36,012 nt of DNA from Candidatus Margulisiibacteriota bacterium (lineage in GTDB: Bacteria; Margulisbacteria; WOR-1; O2-12-FULL-45-9; XYB2-FULL-48-7): NCBI GenBank assembly GCA_028702315.1, contig JAQVPA010000009.1:1-36012 (forward strand), in the 5' to 3' direction. The notes beneath the pieces are model-generated. The model was not told the origin of the DNA and did not search any database. It was given only the letters and a program-made list of their open reading frames with translations. Positions 7,976 to 16,059 of the stretch are shown one piece after another; the stretch's first letter is position 1, and every line of letters starts with the position of its first letter. The position numbers were made by a program, and so were the translations under genes.

Positions 7976-9585
7976 AACGGAAAGTAAAAAGGGTCAAGGG
8001 TCAAGTAGCAAGGGTCAAGGGTCAAGTAGCAAGGGTCAAGAAATATGCTTTGATATCTGTTTATGATAAAACAGGATTAGCTCTATTCGCTAAAGAATTG
8101 AAAGGCCTGGGCTTTGAAATAATTTCTTCCGGCGGGACGGCGAAGTTCTTGCGGGAAAAAGGGATCAAAGTCACTGAGGTCGCCAAGATAACCAAATATC
8201 CGCATATGTTCGACGGGCGGGTCAAGACGCTCCACCCGATGATCCACGGCGGGATACTGGCCGACCGGACCAACCCAAAACACCTGAAAGAGATCAAAAA
8301 ATACAAAATTACACCGTTCGATATCGTGGCCTGCAATCTTTATCCTTTTGAAGAAGTAACATCACGCAAGAATTTTACCCACGAGGAAGCGATCGAGAAT
8401 ATCGATATCGGCGGGCCAACCATGGTCCGCGCTTCGGCTAAAAACCACAAGAATGTTGCCATTGTTGTTGACCCGAGCGATTACAAAAAGCTTATCGAAG
8501 AATTGGCGGCCGAAGGTAAAATATCCAAGTTGACCAAAGAACTCTTAGCTTTAAAGGCTTATAAACACACCGCGCAGTACGACGCGCTGATCGTCCGTTA
8601 CCTGTCGGGCAAGCTCGAAGGGCAGGAAGAATTTCCCAGTGAACTAAGCATTCTACTTGAGAAAATCCAGGACCTCCGCTACGGCGAGAACCCTCATCAG
8701 AAGGCAGCTTTCTACCGGGAGAGGGGGGCGAGGGGTGAGGGACGAATTACTGAAGCTGTTCAACTTCACGGGAAAGAACTTTCTTTTAATAATATTGTTG
8801 ACATGGAAGCGGCCTGGAACTGCGCTAATTATTTTGCCGACCCGACGGTGGTGATTGTCAAGCATACCAATCCCTGCGGCGTGGCTAAGGCGGATACGCT
8901 GGTAGCGGCATATAAAATGGCGTTGGCTTGCGACCCGGTCTCCGCGTTTGGCGGGATCGTGGCCGCCAACCGCCGGATCGACGAGCTGACGGCGAAAGAA
9001 GTCTCCCAACTTTTTGTTGAAGTGATCATTGCGCCGTCGTATACGCCAAAAGCGCTGGATATCCTCAAGGGGAAACAGAACATTCGGATCATGGAGATGG
9101 GGGAAAAGTCGATTAATAAGCCGTTCAAAGGATTTGATTATAAACGGATCAGCGGCGGCTTGCTGGTCCAGGAACCGGATATCGCCCAGCTCGGGATCAA
9201 CGAAATTAAAGTCGTGACCAAGCGCGAGCCGACGATGGCAGAGATGGAAGACCTCTTCTTTGCTTGGGGAGTCGCCAAGTATGTGAAATCGAACACGATC
9301 GTTTATGCCAAGGATGGGCGGACGATCGGCGTTGGGGCGGGGCAGATGAGCCGGATCGATTCGGCCGAGATCGCGATCAAAAAAGCCAAAGGGAATGTCA
9401 AGGGGACAGTATTAGCCTCTGATGCATTTTTCCCTTTTCCTGACGTTGTTGAACTAGCCGCTAAAGCCGGTGTGACAGCAATCATTCAGCCGGGAGGATC
9501 GAAGAATGACCAATTATCGATTGACAAAGCGAACGAAGCCGGGATCGCGATGGTTTTTACCGGCCGTCGGCACTTTAAGCACTAA
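7972..9585 (+). CDS. purH: Bifunctional AICAR transformylase / IMP cyclohydrolase
   Basis: PurH performs the last two steps to IMP. The N-terminal MGS-like cyclohydrolase domain begins KYALISVYDKTGL, with IISSGGTAKFLREKGI, VTEVAKITKYPHMFDGRVKTLHP and NLYPFEEV following. The transformylase domain carries RYGENPHQKAAFYRE and the catalytic VIVKHTNPCGVA (Lys-His near residue 297), and ends FTGRRHFKH as expected. Before the first domain lies an extension of about 22 residues, RVKGQVA twice, encoded by seven heptamers; no in-frame start lies after it. A short G-rich stretch also interrupts the loop after HQKAAFYRE. The start overlaps purN. It ends exactly at the AAGGAGG that serves the porin. Confidence 0.96.
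   Translation: MKRKVKRVKGQVARVKGQVARVKKYALISVYDKTGLALFAKELKGLGFEIISSGGTAKFLREKGIKVTEVAKITKYPHMFDGRVKTLHPMIHGGILADRTNPKHLKEIKKYKITPFDIVACNLYPFEEVTSRKNFTHEEAIENIDIGGPTMVRASAKNHKNVAIVVDPSDYKKLIEELAAEGKISKLTKELLALKAYKHTAQYDALIVRYLSGKLEGQEEFPSELSILLEKIQDLRYGENPHQKAAFYRERGARGEGRITEAVQLHGKELSFNNIVDMEAAWNCANYFADPTVVIVKHTNPCGVAKADTLVAAYKMALACDPVSAFGGIVAANRRIDELTAKEVSQLFVEVIIAPSYTPKALDILKGKQNIRIMEMGEKSINKPFKGFDYKRISGGLLVQEPDIAQLGINEIKVVTKREPTMAEMEDLFFAWGVAKYVKSNTIVYAKDGRTIGVGAGQMSRIDSAEIAIKKAKGNVKGTVLASDAFFPFPDVVELAAKAGVTAIIQPGGSKNDQLSIDKANEAGIAMVFTGRRHFKH
7991..8039 (+). repeat. Seven heptamers encoding the PurH N-terminal extension
   Basis: Seven 7-bp units run without a break: GGGTCAA, GGGTCAA, GTAGCAA, then the same three again and a final GGGTCAA. 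Together they form a 21-bp super-repeat that encodes KGQVARV twice. They lie between the purH start codon and the conserved domain. Confidence 0.85.
8720..8742 (+). repeat. G-rich repeat-like insert in a PurH loop
   Basis: A purine-rich stretch with repeated GAGGGG and GAGGG words encodes ERGARGEG between HQKAAFYR and the conserved QLHGKELSFNN. Homologues have a variable loop here. It resembles a decayed tandem repeat, but no clean period is visible. Confidence 0.35.
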
Positions 9586-9596
9586 GGAGGGGGAAA

Positions 9597-10895
9597 ATGA
9601 CAAATGACAAATTAAAAATGACAAATGTTGGTGTGCCTGCGGCACATTATTTAAATAATGTCGCGAAGCGACTCATTCATTTGACATTTGTCATTGGACA
9701 TTTGACATTGATGGTGGTTCTTTTGACGGCGGCCGCTTATGCCGAGACCCTGCCGCTGGAAATTTTGCCGATCACCACAAAGGTATCCAGCGGGACCAAT
9801 GTACCGACCCAGCTCCAATCAAACATTGGCGGGATGAGCATCGGCTACGTCAAGGTCGGCACCCAGGATGTTTTTTCTCTTGACTGGCGACCTGATTTCA
9901 AGATTGGGCCATGGGGACTCGGTTTTGATGTCAATCTTGGCCTCGGCGATAATAAACCGGCCGGTTATGAAAACCTGGTTATCCGGTATGCCGAATACGA
10001 CGACAGCAAAAAAGGCCTCCGCTATGGCGTGCTTGATAATGTCACGCTTGGCCATGGCTTGATCATGAGTAACTATTCGACCCGACTCGGCAATCAGGTC
10101 CTCTTGACCAACGAACAGGTCGGCTTGAAAGGTTATTATGATTTCGAGCGGGGAGTTGCCCGGGTGATGGGGACAAAATCGAATATTTATTACGCCAGGG
10201 CTGAAGAGCGGATCAATCCGGTTCTAACCTTGGGCCAATATTATGTGGTTGACTCGACCGGGCGCAAAGTTACGCTCCCCGGCGGAACGACCCAACAGTA
10301 TTCACCCGTCTCGGCAATCGGCGTCGACGCCACCTACCAGCTGCCCGCTAATTGGCAGGCTTACGCGGAAGCCGGCCAGCTGATGAATTACGGGAACGGT
10401 GTAACCGCCGGTTTGTCCTGGGCTTATGATGCAATGGTGGCCAATCTAAATTTTTCCGCCGAGTATCGGATGCTCGACAAGGGTTTTGTGCCGAGCTATT
10501 TTGACGTCGATTACGAAACTAACCCGGTCAATCTTTCTTCGGCGGAAGCTTCGGGCCAGGCGAAGAACGGCTACCTTGCCCAGCTCGGGGTCAACGCCCT
10601 TGGCTTAGCAACCTTGACCGCGGCTTACGAAAGTTATCAGGGGAGCAATTCGACTTTGACTGCTGACTTGAGCGCGAAACTTAGCGATCAGGTTAGCTTG
10701 TCCGGTTATTATAAACAGCCGAACTTTGTCGACTACCGCTCGCTCACGCTTGAAGAAGGATCAATCTTAGGGGCGGACATAGCGATCAAGATAAACCCAA
10801 TGACCACTTTGGTTACGCATTACAAGAAAGCGTGGGATCCGGCGCTCGGCAAGGTTGCTTCGACGCAGTATTATGAGGTTGTGTTCAGCTTCTAA
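9597..10895 (+). CDS. Outer membrane beta-barrel protein, porin-like
   Basis: The 432-residue product has a hydrophobic export segment, HLTLMVVLLTAAAYA, ending near residue 49, then alternating polar and hydrophobic strands rich in Tyr, Gly and Asn. It ends YYEVVFSF; a terminal Phe is the usual signal for the BAM assembly machine. Motifs such as RYGVLDNVTLGHGLIMSNY suggest a transmembrane barrel of unknown cargo. The ATG has AAGGAGG six bases upstream, overlapping the purH stop. The N-region before the hydrophobic core is unusually long (about 30 residues) because it is encoded by an inverted heptamer element; the right arm encodes part of the core itself. The last 11 bases overlap the convergent tsaC gene. 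Confidence 0.75.
   Translation: MTNDKLKMTNVGVPAAHYLNNVAKRLIHLTFVIGHLTLMVVLLTAAAYAETLPLEILPITTKVSSGTNVPTQLQSNIGGMSIGYVKVGTQDVFSLDWRPDFKIGPWGLGFDVNLGLGDNKPAGYENLVIRYAEYDDSKKGLRYGVLDNVTLGHGLIMSNYSTRLGNQVLLTNEQVGLKGYYDFERGVARVMGTKSNIYYARAEERINPVLTLGQYYVVDSTGRKVTLPGGTTQQYSPVSAIGVDATYQLPANWQAYAEAGQLMNYGNGVTAGLSWAYDAMVANLNFSAEYRMLDKGFVPSYFDVDYETNPVNLSSAEASGQAKNGYLAQLGVNALGLATLTAAYESYQGSNSTLTADLSAKLSDQVSLSGYYKQPNFVDYRSLTLEEGSILGADIAIKINPMTTLVTHYKKAWDPALGKVASTQYYEVVFSF
9598..9711. repeat. Heptamer inverted-repeat element encoding the porin leader
   Basis: The left arm has TGACAAA, TGACAAA, TTAAAAA and TGACAAA (9598-9625). The right arm has CATTTGA, CATTTGT, CATTGGA and CATTTGA (9678-9705), reverse complementary to the left. 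Between them lie three small hairpins in a row: GTGCC/GGCAC (9633-9645), the perfect palindrome at 9646-9659, and GTCGC/GCGAC (9660-9672). The whole element is in frame with the porin and covers its start codon. Confidence 0.85.
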
Positions 10896-11430
10896 GGACT
10901 TTGACCCTGCCGGTTGCGTCAATAACCTTGGAAGGCTTGCCGTGTTTCACTCTGCCGGGAAGGATGTAATCTAAAGCGGCAAGTTTTTGTTTTACTTCTT
11001 TAGCAGTCAAAGACGGTTTTTCTCCCGCTTCATTGGCCGAAGTGGCCACTATCGGCCCGCATTTTCTGACCAGATCGATAATTGTCCGGTGGGCAGGGAT
11101 TCTTAAACCGACTTTTTCCGTTCCGCCGGTGATCAGCTTTGGAACTTTGGCGGTTTTGTGGACGATTAAAGTCAAAGGTCCCGGCCAGTCCTTTTTCCCC
11201 AGTTCCAGCGCCTGTTTGCTGAATTTCCCCAGTTCCAGCGCTTGCGGCAAACTGGCGACGAGAACCTGCAGCGGTTTCGATCTTGGCCGTTTCTTTAGTT
11301 TGTAAATTCTTTTGATCGCTTCTGGTTTTGATAACAACGCGCCGATGCCGAAAACAGTTTCGGTCGGGAAAGCGATGACCCCGCCAGATTTCAGGGTTTT
11401 AACCGCTCTATTAAAATTCTTTGCGCTCAA
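10885..11430 (-). CDS. tsaC: Sua5/YciO/YrdC-family threonylcarbamoyl-AMP synthase
   Basis: TsaC makes threonylcarbamoyl-AMP from Thr, bicarbonate and ATP for the t6A37 modification of tRNAs. The 181-residue product has GGVIAFPTETVFGIGA, the KKRPRSKPLQVLVAS motif, GLRIPAH and ATSANEAGEKPS, typical of the YrdC fold, at the usual short (TsaC-like) length. The start appears to be a TTG at 11430, just after the stop of the upstream minus-strand gene; no ATG fits before GGVIAFP. Near residue 65 the word QALELGK is repeated, from an imperfect tandem duplication in the DNA. It converges with and overlaps the porin end. Confidence 0.88.
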   Translation of the reverse strand: MSAKNFNRAVKTLKSGGVIAFPTETVFGIGALLSKPEAIKRIYKLKKRPRSKPLQVLVASLPQALELGKFSKQALELGKKDWPGPLTLIVHKTAKVPKLITGGTEKVGLRIPAHRTIIDLVRKCGPIVATSANEAGEKPSLTAKEVKQKLAALDYILPGRVKHGKPSKVIDATGRVKVLRS

Positions 11431-11431
11431 A

Positions 11432-12568
11432 TTATTCGATCCCCATTAGTTTTACTAACCACGACCGCTTTAGTTCGACCGCGCTATATTCGCAAAGTTC
11501 ATGACAACAAAAGCAATGGATGCAATTTTTTAGATCGATCTCGACGATCTTCTTCTCTTTTTCGTAATTGATCGTCTTGGCCGGGCAGTTCTTATAACAG
11601 ACCAGGCATTGGGTGCATTTTCCCTGGTCGATAAAAGGGTCGATCTGCAGCTGCCCCAGCAGCGGCTTGATCAATAGAGCAAGCGGCCGGGCAAACCATT
11701 TTGATAGTTGATAAATATTTACCGGCTTTTTCCAGTTTGCCTGCCGGATCTTTTCTAATGGGACCCCAATAATTTTAATTTTTTCCAGCGACATTTCTCC
11801 TAGTCCTCTTTTATACGCCGTGACCGTAGTGCCAATCTGTTCGGGCTTGAACCCGATGAGATAGGAGCCGACTGCGTCGAGGGCGACCGCATCAGTTGAA
11901 GCCATTATTATTGCCAATGGTCGCGGTGTGCCAGCCGCGCCCGGGCCTTTCCCTTCCATGCCGACGACCGCGTCCATGATATTGAGCGTTGGCCGGACGA
12001 TCTCAAACACATTGACCAGCAGCTTTGCAAAGTCATCAGGGTGGGGGGCTTTAACATGGAATTGGGATTTATAAAATCCAGGCACACAGCCAAACATATT
12101 CTTGATTGCGCCGGTGTAGAGGGTCAGGTTATGGGTTTTTAATTTTGGCAGGTTGATGATCACGTCCGCTTCGAGCGCCGCGCCGGCAATTGGGATCCCT
12201 TTGACCATTGTCACTCCCTCGGATTGGAACAGAACTATTTTACCGCCGCCGTCTTCGGCTGCTTTTTTTACCCCCGTTTGTTCCAAAGTTCGAAGGACAT
12301 TCGCGTATGTGTTTCCCGGGCTGTCGCCAACCAAGGCGATCCCGCCGGCTTTGACGACCTCTTTCACGACGGCAGTAATGATCGCCGGGTGGGTGGTTAC
12401 CGCCTGATCGGGGGACTGGCTAGCGAGAATGTTCGGTTTGATCAGGACTTTTTGGCCCGGTTTAACGAATGCAGAGATGCCGCCGAGGGGGGCTAATACT
12501 TCATGGATCGCAGAATCGACTACTGATTGTTCGTAGTTATCACATTTGGTTATTGAGACTTTTGGCAT
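11432..12568 (-). CDS. DUF362 domain protein with C-terminal 2x[4Fe-4S] ferredoxin
   Basis: The 378-residue protein carries the DUF362 domain, marked by KVLIKPNILASQSPDQAVTTHPAII, ALVGDSPG, INLPKLKTHNLTLYTGAIKNMFG and DAVVGMEGKGPGAAG. A C-terminal module has two ferredoxin motifs, CTQCLVCYKNCP and CIHCFCCHELCE, ligating two [4Fe-4S] clusters. The substrate is unknown; the family is found with radical and redox enzymes and is usually cytoplasmic. I chose the ATG at 12568 (MPKVSITKCD), not the upstream starts in the repeat region. Its Shine-Dalgarno-like GAGGTG, 10 bases upstream, is part of the repeat unit that ends the DUF559 gene. The stop of that gene lies 4 bases before this start. Confidence 0.85.
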   Translation of the reverse strand: MPKVSITKCDNYEQSVVDSAIHEVLAPLGGISAFVKPGQKVLIKPNILASQSPDQAVTTHPAIITAVVKEVVKAGGIALVGDSPGNTYANVLRTLEQTGVKKAAEDGGGKIVLFQSEGVTMVKGIPIAGAALEADVIINLPKLKTHNLTLYTGAIKNMFGCVPGFYKSQFHVKAPHPDDFAKLLVNVFEIVRPTLNIMDAVVGMEGKGPGAAGTPRPLAIIMASTDAVALDAVGSYLIGFKPEQIGTTVTAYKRGLGEMSLEKIKIIGVPLEKIRQANWKKPVNIYQLSKWFARPLALLIKPLLGQLQIDPFIDQGKCTQCLVCYKNCPAKTINYEKEKKIVEIDLKNCIHCFCCHELCEYSAVELKRSWLVKLMGIE

Positions 12569-12572
12569 TCCT

Positions 12573-12995
12573 TTACCCCACCTCATCCCGTTTTGGTGCC
12601 TGAATGATATTTTGTCGTTTAAGCCCTTCTCCATTGCTATGGAGAAGGGGGAGATTTTCTTTTATTTTTAGCAAGACCGATCTGGTATCATTTAAGAGCT
12701 GGTCATTGCTAAAGCGCAGGAGCTTTACGCCATGACTGTTAATAATTTGGTCTCTGGCTTTATCGTAATCTTTCCTCTTATTATGAATGGCGCCATCTAG
12801 TTCGATGCCAAGCATAATTTCCGGACAATAAAAATCAATAATAAAACCGCGAAATAAATATTGCCGCCGGAACTTTACGCCTTTGAATTTTCGGTCACGA
12901 AGATGCCGCCAAAGATATTGTTCTGCGGCCGTTTGATTTTTCCGGAGTTCCCGGGCGCGGAGGATTTTAGCGAATTTTTTATTGGGTGTTGTCAT
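12573..12995 (-). CDS. DUF559 (PD-(D/E)XK nuclease-like) protein
   Basis: About 140 residues, starting MTTPNKKFAKILRAREL. The family signature is clear: RKNQTAAEQYLWRHLRDRKFKGVKFRRQYLF, then IDFYCPEIMLGIELDGAIHNK and VKLLRFSNDQLL. The Asp of IDF and the ELD motif match the PD-(D/E)XK (Vsr-like) nuclease fold, but nuclease activity of DUF559 proteins is little tested. I chose the ATG at 12995 because an extended -10 (TGATATAAT, 13011-13003) ends 7 bases before it; an open frame continues upstream through repeat units. The last residues (QAPKRDEVG) are encoded by another copy of the same repeat. The gene and its flanking repeats look like one mobile unit. Confidence 0.8.
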   Translation of the reverse strand: MTTPNKKFAKILRARELRKNQTAAEQYLWRHLRDRKFKGVKFRRQYLFRGFIIDFYCPEIMLGIELDGAIHNKRKDYDKARDQIINSHGVKLLRFSNDQLLNDTRSVLLKIKENLPLLHSNGEGLKRQNIIQAPKRDEVG

Positions 12996-13245
12996 TGAAA
13001 TAATTATATCATCCTCATCCCAGTTTGGAGCCAATTGAATATTCTTCGTAATAATTCTTCTCCAATCCTCATCCCGGTTAGAAGCCAATTTAATATTCTT
13101 TGTTAAAGCCCTTCTCCATCGGGGATGGAGAAGGGTGTATTTGATAGATAGAACTTAAAAAAGAACCCACCCCTCTCCATTTTCAATGGAGAGGGGCTTA
13201 AAAGATAATTATAATCGACTGGGAGAAAAACTGGGGTGAGGATTC
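12581..13245. mobile_element. Repeat-bounded DUF559 element
   Basis: Three 34-bp units in the same orientation begin CCTCATCCC (12581-12614, 13013-13046, 13067-13100). The last two match at about 30 of 34 positions, and the first is more diverged. Three strong hairpins are also present: CCCTTCTCCAT stem (12624-12649), CCCTTCTCCATC stem (13109-13135) and CCCCTCTCCATT stem (13170-13196), all perfect over 11-12 bp with loops of 3-4 bases. The set brackets the DUF559 gene. On the minus strand the last hairpin is followed by TTCTTTTTT and may act as a weak terminator for thrC. No target duplication was found, so mobility is inferred. Confidence 0.6.
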
Positions 13246-13253
13246 AGGAACGA

Positions 13254-14303
13254 TCAGTAGCCCAGCGCCTTAGCGACCGCGTCCGCCTTGCAGGGGATAA
13301 AGGTCGGTTTGGTGCCGAACATGATGGCGTTATCAGGGTCTTTCAGGCCGTGGCCGGTCAGGATGCAAACGATCGTTGACCCGTCGGATATTTTCCCGGC
13401 TTTAACAAGTTTTAAAATGCCGGCAACCGGGGCAGCTGAGGCCGGTTCGCAGAATATCCCTTCTTTACTGGCGATCAACTGGTAAGCGGCGACGATCTCT
13501 TGGTCGGTGACAATGCTGATCGAGCCGCCCGATTCTTCGGCGGCGGCGACGGCGCCCTTCCAGCTGGCGGGATTGCCGATGCGGATCGCAGTCGCGATCG
13601 TTTCCGGTTTCTCGATCGGGTGGCCGCGGACGATCGGGGCGGCTCCTTCGGCCTGGAAGCCGATCATTTTCGGCAAGGAAGAGATCTTCTTGGCGCCGAA
13701 AAATTCCTTGTATCCTTTCCAGTAAGCGGTAATATTGCCGGCGTTGCCGACAGGGATGGCGTGGTAGTCAGGGACAGCGTTCAACTGCTTGCAGATCTCA
13801 AAGGCGCCGGTTTTTTGCCCTTCGATCCGGTAGGGATTGATCGAATTGACGATCTCAACCGGGTATTTGTCGCCCATTTCCCGGACCAGGTCAAGCGCCT
13901 GGTCAAAATTGCCGTCGACTTCAAAAACCTTGGCCCCATGCATGATCGCCTGGGATAATTTACCGAGCGCGATCTTACCTTTGGGGATAATAACGATGCA
14001 ATCCATACCAGCTTTAGCGGCATAAGCCGCAGCAGAAGCAGAGGTATTGCCGGTCGAGGCGCAGATGACCGCCTTGGAATTGTTCTCTTTTGCCTTGCTG
14101 ATCGCCAGCGTCATGCCGCGATCCTTGAAAGAACCGGTCGGGTTCGCCCCTTCATATTTAAGGTAGACCTGGCATTTGGTCAGTTCGGACAGATGCTTAG
14201 CATGAAGAAGCGGGGTATTCCCTTCACAGAAAGTGATGACAGGGGTATCTTCGGTCACCGGCAGGTAGGGACGATATTCTTCAATTACTCCGCGCCATTT
14301 CAT
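13254..14303 (-). CDS. thrC: Threonine synthase
   Basis: ThrC converts O-phosphohomoserine to threonine with pyridoxal phosphate. The 349-residue product has the usual layout: [13 protein letters not shown], the PLP lysine Lys60 in [29 protein letters not shown], the phosphate loop [15 protein letters not shown] and the C-terminal [11 protein letters not shown]. The length fits the short bacterial type. It is divergent from amj, and its ATG lies 9 bases beyond a -10 box, with no Shine-Dalgarno, so it is probably leaderless. Downstream lies the hairpin-rich DUF559 element. Nothing in the sequence shows threonine attenuation. Confidence 0.93.
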   Translation of the reverse strand: MKWRGVIEEYRPYLPVTEDTPVITFCEGNTPLLHAKHLSELTKCQVYLKYEGANPTGSFKDRGMTLAISKAKENNSKAVICASTGNTSASAAAYAAKAGMDCIVIIPKGKIALGKLSQAIMHGAKVFEVDGNFDQALDLVREMGDKYPVEIVNSINPYRIEGQKTGAFEICKQLNAVPDYHAIPVGNAGNITAYWKGYKEFFGAKKISSLPKMIGFQAEGAAPIVRGHPIEKPETIATAIRIGNPASWKGAVAAAEESGGSISIVTDQEIVAAYQLIASKEGIFCEPASAAPVAGILKLVKAGKISDGSTIVCILTGHGLKDPDNAIMFGTKPTFIPCKADAVAKALGY

Positions 14304-14306
14304 GGT

Positions 14307-14343
14307 TTGGTTATTATAACACGCGCGTGTTATAATTTACCAA
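14307..14343. promoter_or_regulatory. Symmetric bidirectional promoter of thrC and amj
   Basis: A perfect 24-bp palindrome at 14313-14336 holds TATAAT reading right (14331-14336) and the same box reading left (14318-14313), each preceded by TGT as an extended -10. Candidate -35 boxes TTGGTT (14307-14312, plus) and TTGGTA (14343-14338, minus) sit 18-19 bases away, each beyond the opposite -10. The ATGs lie 8 bases (amj) and 9 bases (thrC) past their boxes, so both transcripts should be leaderless. The central ACGCGCGT could also bind a repressor. Confidence 0.7.
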
Positions 14344-14344
14344 C

Positions 14345-15163
14345 ATGAACCCTCTTTATATTGTCTGTATCTTGACAGCGGTCATCCACTTTACCGAAAC
14401 GGCGGCGTCGTCGCTCCGGCTGGCCGGGGTGCGGACCAAGCAGATCGCGACTTCCCTTTCCTTCGTCAATGCTACATTATTAGTAACCCGGACCTCGAAC
14501 ATGCTCCAGGCGCCGTTCCTCGGTGGCATGGTCGATCACGCGATCATGACTGGGAACCCGGCTTCGTTAATTGATAGTTTCCGGCTGGTGATCTTTGCCG
14601 CTTTCATCGGTAATTCGCTTGGTGCATTGATGTCCCCGTTCTTTGTGGCGGTCTTTACCAAGGCGATCTTGCGATTTGAGAAGGGTGGATCGGTCCCACG
14701 TTTGATTGGCGCCGCTTTTAAACCAAAAAACATGAAAGCGATCATCTCGAGATTCCGTCTTCCTGAACGCGGGTCATTAATGAACCTTTCTTTGAAAAAT
14801 ATGCCGCAAGGCTTTCTCTGGACAAATTTGATCGTGGTTGCGGTTTATTCGATCGGCGTCCTTTCATCGTTATATGCCGGGGCGTTGGTTCCCGAGTTCC
14901 GGATCACCGCTTCCCAGCTCTCGGCGATTGTCAATGGGATCGCAACTATTTTATTGGTTACTTTAGTTGATCCGACTTGCGCTTATATCACTGACCAGGC
15001 GATCAAGGGGAAGAGGAGCGAGGCCGATGTCAGGACGATGGTCTTTTACATTATAATAGGGAGAGTAGTCGCGACCCTGGTCCTCTCCCAGCTTCTTTTC
15101 CTGCCGGCGGCTGAATATATCAAATCGACCACGCTCCTGGTTAAAAGCATGTTCGGGCAATGA
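14345..15163 (+). CDS. amj: Amj-family lipid II flippase
   Basis: The 272-residue membrane protein matches the Amj (DUF2837) family: a start of MNPLYIVCILTAVIHFTETAASSLRLAGVRTKQIATSLSFVN, then LLVTRTSNMLQAPFLGGMVDHA, LIDSFRLVIFAAFIGNSLGALMSPFF, and a C-terminal half with hydrophobic segments around LWTNLIVVAVYSIGVLSS and GRVVATLVLSQLLFLP. Amj was described in Bacillus subtilis as an alternative to MurJ for moving the peptidoglycan precursor lipid II across the inner membrane. About six membrane segments are visible. It shares the palindromic promoter with thrC and overlaps ribF by four bases (ATGA). Confidence 0.85.
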   Translation: MNPLYIVCILTAVIHFTETAASSLRLAGVRTKQIATSLSFVNATLLVTRTSNMLQAPFLGGMVDHAIMTGNPASLIDSFRLVIFAAFIGNSLGALMSPFFVAVFTKAILRFEKGGSVPRLIGAAFKPKNMKAIISRFRLPERGSLMNLSLKNMPQGFLWTNLIVVAVYSIGVLSSLYAGALVPEFRITASQLSAIVNGIATILLVTLVDPTCAYITDQAIKGKRSEADVRTMVFYIIIGRVVATLVLSQLLFLPAAEYIKSTTLLVKSMFGQ

Positions 15164-16059
15164 GAATAATCCGCCACCCCAAAAGAGGGAAGCTCCACCG
15201 GCCGGTCGTTGCCTTGGGCACTTTTGACGGCGTCCATGTTGGGCATAAAAAGGTTATAACCGGGGCGACCAAATACGCCAAGAAGCTAAAAACCCACTCC
15301 GCGGTCATTACTTTTGATCCCCATCCCCAGGAGATCATTGCTCCAACTAGAGGTTTGAAGTTATTGACGACCTTAAAGGAGCGGGAAGAGCTGTTTTGCG
15401 GCTTGGACGCCGATTCGGTTGTCGTCGTAAAATTCAGTAACCATCTTAAAAAACTGTCCTGCCAGCAGTTTGTCGGACGATACCTGATTGGCAAGCTTGG
15501 TGTCCGGGCGGTCTTTGTCGGTTACGATTACGCTTTTGGCCACGGCCGCTCTGCCGGCGTGGGCAAATTGAAAAAGCTGGGGGAGAAGCACGGCTTTGCG
15601 GTCAAAGTCATTCCACCGATCACAGTTGCCGGACAGATTGCGAAATCCGGCCGGATCAGGGAATTCATCAGCCAGGGAGAATTTGGCAAAGCGGTGAAAA
15701 TGCTTGGGCATGCTTATCGGGTCACAGGAAAGGTGGTTAGGGGGAGGGGGCGGGGGGCGGAGCTCGGTTTTCCGACCGCTAATTTACGTGTTGATGATCG
15801 AAAACTTATTCCAGCACAGGGTGTTTATGTCGGTTTTGTCAATAAAAAGAAATGCGTGGTCAATATCGGCTCGCGGCCGACTTTTGGAGCGGGCGAACTC
15901 CTGGTGGAGGTCCATATCCTTGGTTTTACCGGCAGCCTGAGAGGAAAAACGATCAAAGTCGACCTTTTTGCCCGGCTCCGGGATGAGCAGCAATTTACCG
16001 ATACGGGTGACCTTATCCGGCAGATCAAAAAAGATATTGCCCGTGCCCGGCGAATGTGA
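15160..16059 (+). CDS. ribF: Bifunctional riboflavin kinase / FAD synthetase
   Basis: RibF phosphorylates riboflavin to FMN and adenylylates it to FAD. The N-terminal nucleotidyltransferase has VALGTFDGVHVGHKKVI, VITFDPHPQEII and FVGYDYAFGHGRSAGV. The C-terminal kinase has the GRGAELGFPTANL loop, PAQGVYVGFV and NIGSRPTFG, with EVHILGF near the end. The 299-residue length is usual. A run of G-rich words at about residue 193 (VVRGRGRG) is longer than the normal loop. It is translationally coupled to amj upstream, and the rpsO promoter lies inside its last bases. Confidence 0.93.
   Translation: MRIIRHPKRGKLHRPVVALGTFDGVHVGHKKVITGATKYAKKLKTHSAVITFDPHPQEIIAPTRGLKLLTTLKEREELFCGLDADSVVVVKFSNHLKKLSCQQFVGRYLIGKLGVRAVFVGYDYAFGHGRSAGVGKLKKLGEKHGFAVKVIPPITVAGQIAKSGRIREFISQGEFGKAVKMLGHAYRVTGKVVRGRGRGAELGFPTANLRVDDRKLIPAQGVYVGFVNKKKCVVNIGSRPTFGAGELLVEVHILGFTGSLRGKTIKVDLFARLRDEQQFTDTGDLIRQIKKDIARARRM

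Noticed and set aside
12573-13088. A longer DUF559 protein starting at 13088
   Set aside because: The extra 31 residues come from repeat units. An extended -10 box lies just before the ATG at 12995.
12581-13100. CRISPR-like array of 34-bp repeats
   Set aside because: Only three diverged units with unequal spacing (20 to about 400 bases), one inside a gene, and no cas genes nearby.
15730-15765. G-rich heptamer array in ribF
   Set aside because: The G-rich words lack a steady period and overlap the natural RGR-x-LGFPTAN loop, so I do not count it with the repeats.
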